This document shows positions 7,900 through 16,800 of a stretch of 19,011 bases of DNA, one piece after another. Each line of letters opens with the position of its first letter. The first letter of the stretch is position 1. Source of the DNA: Beroe ovata. Lineage: Eukaryota > Ctenophora > Nuda > Beroida > Beroidae. The notes below the pieces were generated by a model. That model was not told the origin of the DNA. It saw only the letters and a list, made by a program, of their open reading frames with translations, and did no database searches. Location of the stretch: assembly GCA_946803715.1 (NCBI GenBank), contig CAMPET010000347.1, positions 33,360-52,370 on the forward strand, in the 5' to 3' direction. Made by a program: the position numbers and the translations under genes.

Positions 7900-10800
7900 C
7901 TGAAAATACCTACTTAGAACTCAGAGCAGTTAATAGGTAAGTTTTATTGGTCTTATTGTAAGGAGTAGTAGAGTAGTAATGAGCATCGAATTACTATTCT
8001 ACCTTTCTGACAGGTGGGGAGTTGATTCATCTCAAATTCCTGGTGCTTCAAACAGGTCAACGTGGATGACCCACTCAGAGTGTGCCCTTCCTCACAACTA
8101 ATCTCAATCTGTGTACCAACAATAACTGGGAACACTGTTTGAGTGATTACATTCGCCAGGTTAGGTAGCTCTGTGCAGATATCTGAAATAAATGCAATTC
8201 TAGTGAAGATGATATGAGTATATCAGAAGATTTAAAGGAATTTTGATAGGCGAAAAATGCTTTCATCGTACCTAGACAACAAAAAACATAGATTACCTAA
8301 TATGCATTCAAGGGACGGATCAAAATCGAATACATCCCCCTTAATACAGGTCATCTGATCAGATCCTTGTAGAGAGTATCCTGGAATACATCCAACTCTG
8401 ATTACTGCTCCATAAACTACTGGTAATTGAAAACCATCTCCAACAACGAGGTTTCTAATGTCTTCTGGTAAACCATCACAGCGGTCTGAGATTAAGAAGA
8501 ATTTAGATTCAGGAAATATTCTGATACCATTTTGAATATGAAAATTCAAATTGAAAGTTTGAATGACCTATTTCGCAGACAGGTTCTTCAGTGAAAGTAA
8601 AGGTGGAATCTGTTACACAAGTTGCTGTGTCCTGTCCACTTGTCATTGTATAACCTGTATCGCAATTGAGATACACAACAACTCCCTTGTTGATGGGCAA
8701 AACAGTCTGAGTGATGAGGTTTCCGTTTTCAGGAAGTTCTGTACAGGTGTCTGAAAATTTAAGCATATCATAAAATATAAAGGTCACAATTCTGGTGTTT
8801 TATGTAAAAGCTCAATCAACAGCTGTAGAGGCTTTAGTTACCAACTAACCAATTGGATTACACTTAGGCTTTTCTGCGTAGATAAAGGCAGTTCCAGCAT
8901 CACATGTTATCACTGCATCGCCTCGCATCTCTGTGTTACAGTGGGGATCACATGATACGGGAATGACTGTGCCATAGTCAATGGGGAATATTGCACTACT
9001 TTGGAGACATTGGATATCCTCAGGTAGACCAGAGCACTGATCTGAGTTAAAACATAAGTGTGTAGATATTAAATTCAGGGATCTATCTCATATCATATCA
9101 ATCTCATATCAGTTGACTCATTCAACAGATACCTACTTCTTTGACAAGATAGGTCGTCGATGTTTGAATATACTGAGTCCTTAATGCAGGTTATAAAGCT
9201 ATCTCCCTGTAGGTTGTACCCTGGTTCACAGTACACAGCTACCAGCTGCCCATAGAGAACAGGAAACTGGTCATCACTTGTCAGTTGGTCGATGGCGGGA
9301 ACTTCCGAGCATGTGTCTGAGCATTAGTAATAATAACCTTTTCTAGCAAACTCTGTTAGTTGCCTTAATAAAATCTGTTAGGTGCCTTCGTGCGGGGGAC
9401 AAATTCACCAATATTATTTATTCTTAACAAAAACACTACCTTTCTTGATCGCGAGAAACACTGAAGAATAAGCTACCTTGAATGCAAGATGGTGTTCCCG
9501 AATCAAATAAAAACTCCCTTCCGTCTACACATTGCACTTCAATGGATCCATGCAAGGAGAAACCGGCTGCACAAGATAGTGGCACAGCAGTCCCAGGACT
9601 AACAGGAAAATTAGTTGAGGTGGTCACAGATTTCCAACTGGTGTGTAGCCCAACACACGATTCTACGAGGATTTCATAGATTAGTGGAAGAACAATGACC
9701 ATTAATAGAAGTGTTACATATCAGTAAACAGGGCTTCTTGGACATTTCTTATGTAGAAATTCATCAAAAATTTTACAAAATATACCACAAGCAGTTTGTT
9801 GATCGTTGGCAGCACTATTGGCAGGACATTCAAAGCATATTCCTGATCCGGCACTACTGTAATGGTTAGCAGGACATCCAGTACATTGTTCTTGGGAGGA
9901 GCTTCTATAAGTTCCTTCTGAACATGGCTCTGAAAAACAGAGATGCAGAAGTTGAGGATTGAAAATGATCATCCAAATATCAAAAGTCTACACAGTACAC
10001 TATTTAGTTGAAATAATAATCTGAACGAAATAATAGGTAATCGAAAAGTGGTATATTTACCGCACATATGAGAACTATCTACTTCGACCACAATGAATCC
10101 AACCTCACACACCACGCAAGCTGTTTTGTCGGGTTTCATGTAGGATACCCCATTGCAGTAACCTGGAGATGATTAATCATTTGCTTACCTTCTTACCCAG
10201 GCTTCCGAGTTGGGTTTAAATATTGCTATAAGATAAAATAAGTTAGGTAGATCACAATACGTAGATAGCTTTTAACTGTCTGTGATGATATCATAGCTTC
10301 ATCTTACAATCTGTGATGGAAGTTGATCCTGAACTTGAACTGGAACCATCTGGACATGGAGAACATGTGTCAGCTGCGGCCTCACTGTAAGTATTAGCTC
10401 CACATTCCTCACATCCTGTTTCCGTCATGTGATATCCCGCATTACAGTCCTCTGGTTGATAGTAAATATGTATACTACGTATGCATTTAATATGTACCTA
10501 TGCACTTAATATGTATGTACTTACCTACTTTATATGTATGTACGTACCTTATATGTATGTACTTACTTGATATGTATGTTCTACGTATGCACTTAATATG
10601 TATGTATCGGAAGTGTAAAAGTATAGGTAAGACGTATAAAAGTACCTATGTATAAGACATGTAAAAGTATAAGACGTGTAAAAGCAGCTTTGAAAAACTC
10701 AGCCTCAGAATAAGTCCTTACTTCACTTAGGTACCTTTAAGGTTGAAGTTTCAGTTAATAACTGTCTAAGAAGCTGTCGAATGAATTAGAAATAGTAAAA

Positions 10801-13800
10801 TCAATAAAAATGGGTATTTATCCAATAGGATTACCAAAAGAACAGTCCTCGATTGATGTCGATCCCTCTTCAGAAACCTGTCCCTCTGGGCAGGGTGTAC
10901 AACTAGCGGTTCCATACGTGTTAGCGTTACACACGCCTGGAATGGAACATTAGTAACCCATGAAGGAAAACACTTCTACTGTTCTGTGAGAAACTCTTAT
11001 GACTCCTCTAGAATTAATCTGTATTATAATCAAAGCAATTCCTACTGCCCAAATTTGCAAGACGGGTATCGTGAACATCTCCATTATCGAGATAATTGCT
11101 TGTAATGTAGGCCCGTTACTGTCAGCACAATGGACGGCAGACTGGTGCATATATTTAGGTTAAATTAAACATATGGTCATTTTTCAAAGGCTCAAGGTCA
11201 CTTTACTGCATGAAATTTTCCAGAAATAGCACCGCCAATTTTTTGTGAAAACGTATTTTGGCCAAATCTTTGAATGAGAATTTTCCTTTTTGCTTATTTT
11301 TTGCGTACTTGGTAGGTGTACACATGAGCTATCTCTCATCTATCTAAGCGATAAGATGTGATGTCTATCTCCAGTTTATTTGCAGTTTATAAAAATACTC
11401 AGTTCCATATTGAATGATGAAATATCGATAAATTGTCGACGATTAATCGATGATTATTATAGGTAGTTGAACGAGTGCCGACCAAAAATGAATTTTTCGT
11501 GGAACCATAGGTAAGAACTATCACGCGCAAATCAAATTTACTCACATTGAGAGGAGCTTGTGGATGCCTCGGGCGATGTTTTTCCAACACCACACGATAT
11601 ACAGGAGTTGCCATCTTCTCCATACCAACCAACAGAACAAGCAGTACACAAGCCTTCACTCTCCTTATAGCCGGCATTGCAGGTCACTGAGATTGAACTT
11701 GAAGTATAAAAATTGACCATCATGATAGGGAGAACATTTCTAACTTACCTATCTAAATTTGAAATAATTGAATATATTAACTCACAAATAATTTTGAATT
11801 CTCGGTTGTTTTGATAATATAATCATCTTGCCGAGAGGAGAATCTAAATGAGTTTTATGCTGTGTGTACGTTCAATAGTGGATTTTAAACCTGTGAGAGT
11901 ATTGTGAAAGGCACTCTCGAATGTAGATATCCCATTGAACTCAGGATATTCAATCACACATTTGTATGTGCCAGAGTGACTCAATCGTACACCGCCTATC
12001 ATAACTTTGGCCCACGTATACTGAAGATTTCCAGAAGTTATGGTGAGAGTATTCACCAACTTAAAGTTCGTACTTAAACGGCGTTTCAAGGTTGAGCTCA
12101 CCCTCTAACTCTCTAAGTGGATTAAAGGTGCAACTTTATTTTTTGCATTCGCCAAATGACTCTCAAAGTGTGACACTTAATTGATAAAGGTCGACCTCAA
12201 ATAAATAAAGTTCTCGATATTCACCACTTAAAGGTTAAAGTTGGCACTTTAACTCGCACTTAATCGGCGTTTTTTAAAGTTTTCAAATGATCAACCTTAC
12301 ACTAACTATCTGCTACTTTAAACCTGTCCGCGGCCAACTTCTTGCCTTCTCATAATCAATCAACGGAATAACTCTAGTCTGGTGAGATTTTACTCCATAA
12401 TGAGGTTCTCAGCCCAGTCTTTTACATAAGAAAAGTCTATTATATATACCGTTGAATCGTTCTTATCAAGCATAGTAAAGGTACCTGTTTTCAAACACAA
12501 GTAAACATTTTATTGCATTCGAGGATGGATTGATGATACTTGAGGGAGGTATAGCCGTAGTGCCGTACGTAACGGAATACCCAACCTCTAGAATACCTAA
12601 CGTCGCGAATACCCAACAGAAGTTTGGTATTCCGTACCCCAATCCTTAAGGGAGACGGGCGATATGATGCTGGTTATCGTCGTCAGCGGAAGTGTGCTAA
12701 TAAATGATATGAGTGGTCTCAGGGGTTGGTCAAGTGGTGATATGGTTGGAAAATCAAATACAATATCTCAGAGGAGAGGATTACGAAGTCAGAAGTTCTG
12801 TAGTGTCGTCGACTGTATTGTTCACTGTTCAGTCTGTATTCTGTAACATATCTCTTGTCCCTATATTTTGTCGTGGAGGGGGAGATAAGTTCGTCCGTTG
12901 TATTTGGCGGAATGGCGGGGTAGCTAAGGCTTTATATGCTGGGTCCTGGGAGGAAGAGGAGGATATTCTCCAAGGAGGGTCGTGTCTTGATGTCCCTGCT
13001 GAAACTCGTTGTTGGAGGGTTTGTCGAACGTCTGTGAAGAAAGATAAGATGGGGGAAAGAGGGCAATTGATCTGTTGCACTATCAAAGATCTGTATCGAT
13101 AATCGAGATCGACTCGATAATCGAGTTATTGAGGAGAGCAGACCGCTTTGAGACGGTTCGACCGCTATATGACCATTGAATTGACTGCTATATGACCATT
13201 GTATTGACCGCTACATGACCATTGACCATTGCATTGACCGGGTATAGGATGATTCGGCACAGGACGCTCCGGCGGAGTTTGGGTACAATTATATACACCT
13301 AAACTGAAGCTACGTCGTAGAGTCCGGACCCCCTATTGACCACCTTTCGATCACAAGTGGACCCCATTCTGATCCTCTACTGACCCCNTAGTCAGCGTAT
13401 ACTCACTGTATATCGCTAGCACTCACTGTGCTCCCTTCTACTGAGCGTATACTCGGCATACGACGCAATCAAAGCAGAAAGCGGCCTATAGGGCGAGTGT
13501 AAGCAAGTCTGTGAACACCCTACAGGCATGTCTGTCGAGTCCTGGATCAAAATGTTGTAGGTTGCCCCTCGACCTAGGGATCTGAACACTAGCAGACAGC
13601 AGAGCAAGTCCAAAGTCATTTTGCCCCGTCCCCCATCTAGCTTGTTATCCACCGGAGAAGGCTCTATACAAATATCATATTCCTTTGTCCCTTTCAGACT
13701 TTCCGTCAGAAGGGGGGGGTGGGCCGGTGATTACGTAATATTTCCCTTCTGAGAGGGGGGTTTGAGCCATGATTACGGATGATTACGGAAAGGGGGAGGG

Positions 13801-16800
13801 GGGTAAAAAATGCCGAAATTTTGATTACGTAATATGTGAACGGTCCCTATCCAATTCTAACGTGATACAGTAATTTACTGATTTAGGAGAGGCCGAAGCT
13901 GTTCCTTAAATGGCTCTATCCCGAAAATAGATGACATTCTTCTCATGGTTATAAGTGACTAGAAAACCCGTCAAGACGGCTGATACACTACCTATTGGAT
14001 ACGACAACATGACGTAAATTGAAACACGGCGTATATTTAGAACAAAAATTCGACGAGTTTGGAAAAACATATGTATAGGGTCTGGCAAGCGTCGCAGCTT
14101 TTCGCGCGTTACATAAACGCACAAAGCTCACCGAGTCGGCCCTTCAGGCCGCCATGGTGAGCGAGCTCGCAAAAAGGGGCCCTTCGGGACCTTTTTGCTC
14201 GCACGTGTAACATTACCTACAGATGCCGCGAGGGGCTTGCCAGCCCCTTGATAAGGGCCTCATAATAATGACTAAATCTGAATTCAAAATTTTGTGACAC
14301 ATGTGACATGGACGTGTCTGTAGCTCGTCAGCCAAAGGCTGGGGCTGAGGAGGTCAATACAGACCTGTACAGTGAACATAATACACAGCATAAACTATTC
14401 TTAAACTTCATATAACACTTACTAAATCTTGATCAGTTTCAGGTGTTAGTTCCTGTAAACCATCGGTCAACTCAGATCCGTCCTGGAACCATCGCACTGT
14501 TATTGTACTGATCACTGTGTACCGACACGACAACATGATACTTGCACCATCTTTGACGTTATATGATGAAAACGCCATCATAGGCAACTCTGGAACCACA
14601 AGGACGTAATGAAACTCCGATGTAGACGACTCACTCCCACCTTCACCATACCATGCCCGGTTACCGTCCGTTTTACATGGTATTTTTACTCCTGAGCATT
14701 TGCTTCGTCAGGTATGTCAGGTATGTTAGGTATGTAGTTCCCTATGCGATTCGCCCGGTGACATATTAGCATGAGTCATGATATATAATACAAGACATAG
14801 TACCTAGGTATTTAATGCAAAAAAAGGGGAGACTTGGTTTCTCACCCCCAGTGATACAAGCTGCACCCCATCGTGTATGCTGTCCATTCCAAGTATCATC
14901 GAATCCGGTTACGGCCCCTTGTTCCTTAGTTGGTGCGGAACTGAAAAGGTGCCTGCCTTTAATAACTTAATACTCTAATCGAGTAATAATTAGCTAATAC
15001 TTGCATTCATTCCATCAACGAAAACTGAATCGTGATCAAAGCACCATCATCAGAAATGAGCTCCCAGTTCACTATTACAGTAGTAGCACGTATCCATGGC
15101 AACGCGCACTTTAACTTCAAAATCAGCACGTACATTAAGTGACGGACATAAAGATAGACAGACAGACAGACAGACAAACAAACAACCAAATTATAATATA
15201 GACTAGGGAGCCCGTCAAGTACTCATCAGTACGCATCAGATAATGAAACGACTAACTTATTGTGAAAGATGTTGAACGTAGTAGCTTAAATCCAGATTCC
15301 ATATCAAGAGCGATCACAGCAACAGGTGATTCAGTGAGTGTGCCGTGTGGTCGATGATTCAGTGCAAAACAAAAGCAATTTATGCGATATCTGACTGTCC
15401 TTGTGCGCGCATCAAACTGCACGTGCAACTCTTGTGTCTCCTATCAAGAGAGAGAGAGAGAGAGCAACGTAATCAAAACTGCACCATAAGAAATGAGCTT
15501 GTCGCAGGCAACTACTCTTTGCACGTGCAACCTTCCCAGTCCAAGAACTCAAGCAACGATAAACATCAATGCATCAGATAATCATAAGCGATCAACTTAT
15601 CAATATTGTGAAAGATGTGCTTAGCTTAAATCCAGAATCCAGATCAAGAGCGATCACATTAACACGACATCCATTGTGTGCGATGATTCAGTGTAAAACA
15701 GAAACATATCATGCGAGATGTGACTCATTGCGCGCGCATCAAACTGCACGTGCAACTCTTGTCTTCCCTATCAACAGAGAGCAACGTAATTAAAACTGCA
15801 CCATAAGAAATGAGCTTGTCGCAGGCTAATACTCTTTGCACGTGCAACCTTCCCAGTCCCACTACACTTCCTATTCCCATAGCAACACGCACGAGGTGAC
15901 GCACAGAAATAATAATAATTATAGAGAGAATGCCAAATTGTAATAGGGATAAAACGGATAAAAGTTCGTCAAAAGTCATACAATGGCCACTGGCCACAAG
16001 AAGATCTAATTGTATCACAGATTGAATAAGGTAGATCTTCATTCTTCAAATTACGTGGGAGTGATCTACCTCAGAGGTTTTACTATAACAGTAAATCCGT
16101 GCTTCAGAAGAAGAAATTCGTAGTTTGATGTTATCCTCTCTTCACCACTCCAAGTATAGACAGAGTCAACTGCATTTCCCTGAAAATTGAGGGGAATGAG
16201 CCAAAGACACAAAAAGAATTAAGCAAAAAATTAGAAACGGATAACTTGTGAGGGACGTGTTTTTTGCTTCATACCCTTATGAGACATGCTATATCAAACA
16301 AAGCCCTGCAGCCATGGAAAAAACAATAGGTAGTAATTGATATGGTACTACAGACAACACTGGTGACAGGCTGAATGACAGACTAAGCCGAAAAGGACGT
16401 GTGTTAAAGACACAATATAAGAGCCAGACTAAAATTTGTCAAGAAGCCCTACTCCCTAGCAAAGTGGATGAGTAGAGTCCACCTCAAGTGTTGAACTAGT
16501 ATAACCCACTGTGTCAAAGTAAGGGTTAGGATACACGATTAATAACAAAAGTGCCGTATAGTGGAAGGATCAAAGTCGACATTGGTCCTGAAAGCTGGCG
16601 TTTGCTTTTAGGACCACCTGAATTCACCTGAACCGCATCTGTCGTCTGCTTTAATAACATTGAAATGAGTCTGAATTTAAACTTTAAACCACTTACTTTT
16701 CCTGGAATTTTTGAATTGTTTTCTGTAATAATAACAAGGTGGTTGCGGGCATCCGTATTCGCTTGTGTTCCTATCTTGAAATCGTAAGTTATGGTGGATT

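Noticed and set aside
9482-9679. Plus-strand frame opposite the first sushi exon
   Set aside because: A shadow of a well-supported sushi exon on the other strand. The same holds for the plus-strand frame at 8563-8754.
12021-12101. Upstream extension of the Ig exon frame
   Set aside because: A good acceptor at 12021-12023 gives the phase needed by exon 4, and the extension resembles an intronic repeat.
14169-14198. Bacterial-type transcription terminator
   Set aside because: The hairpin is followed by TCGCACG rather than a T run, and the setting is an intron of an animal gene.
15007-15189. Minus-strand frame with an FN3-like look (VIVNWELISDDGALITIQF)
   Set aside because: The bases match the tail of the dispersed repeat at 15790-15950, and no donor in a suitable phase exists. 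It is repeat-derived, not an exon.
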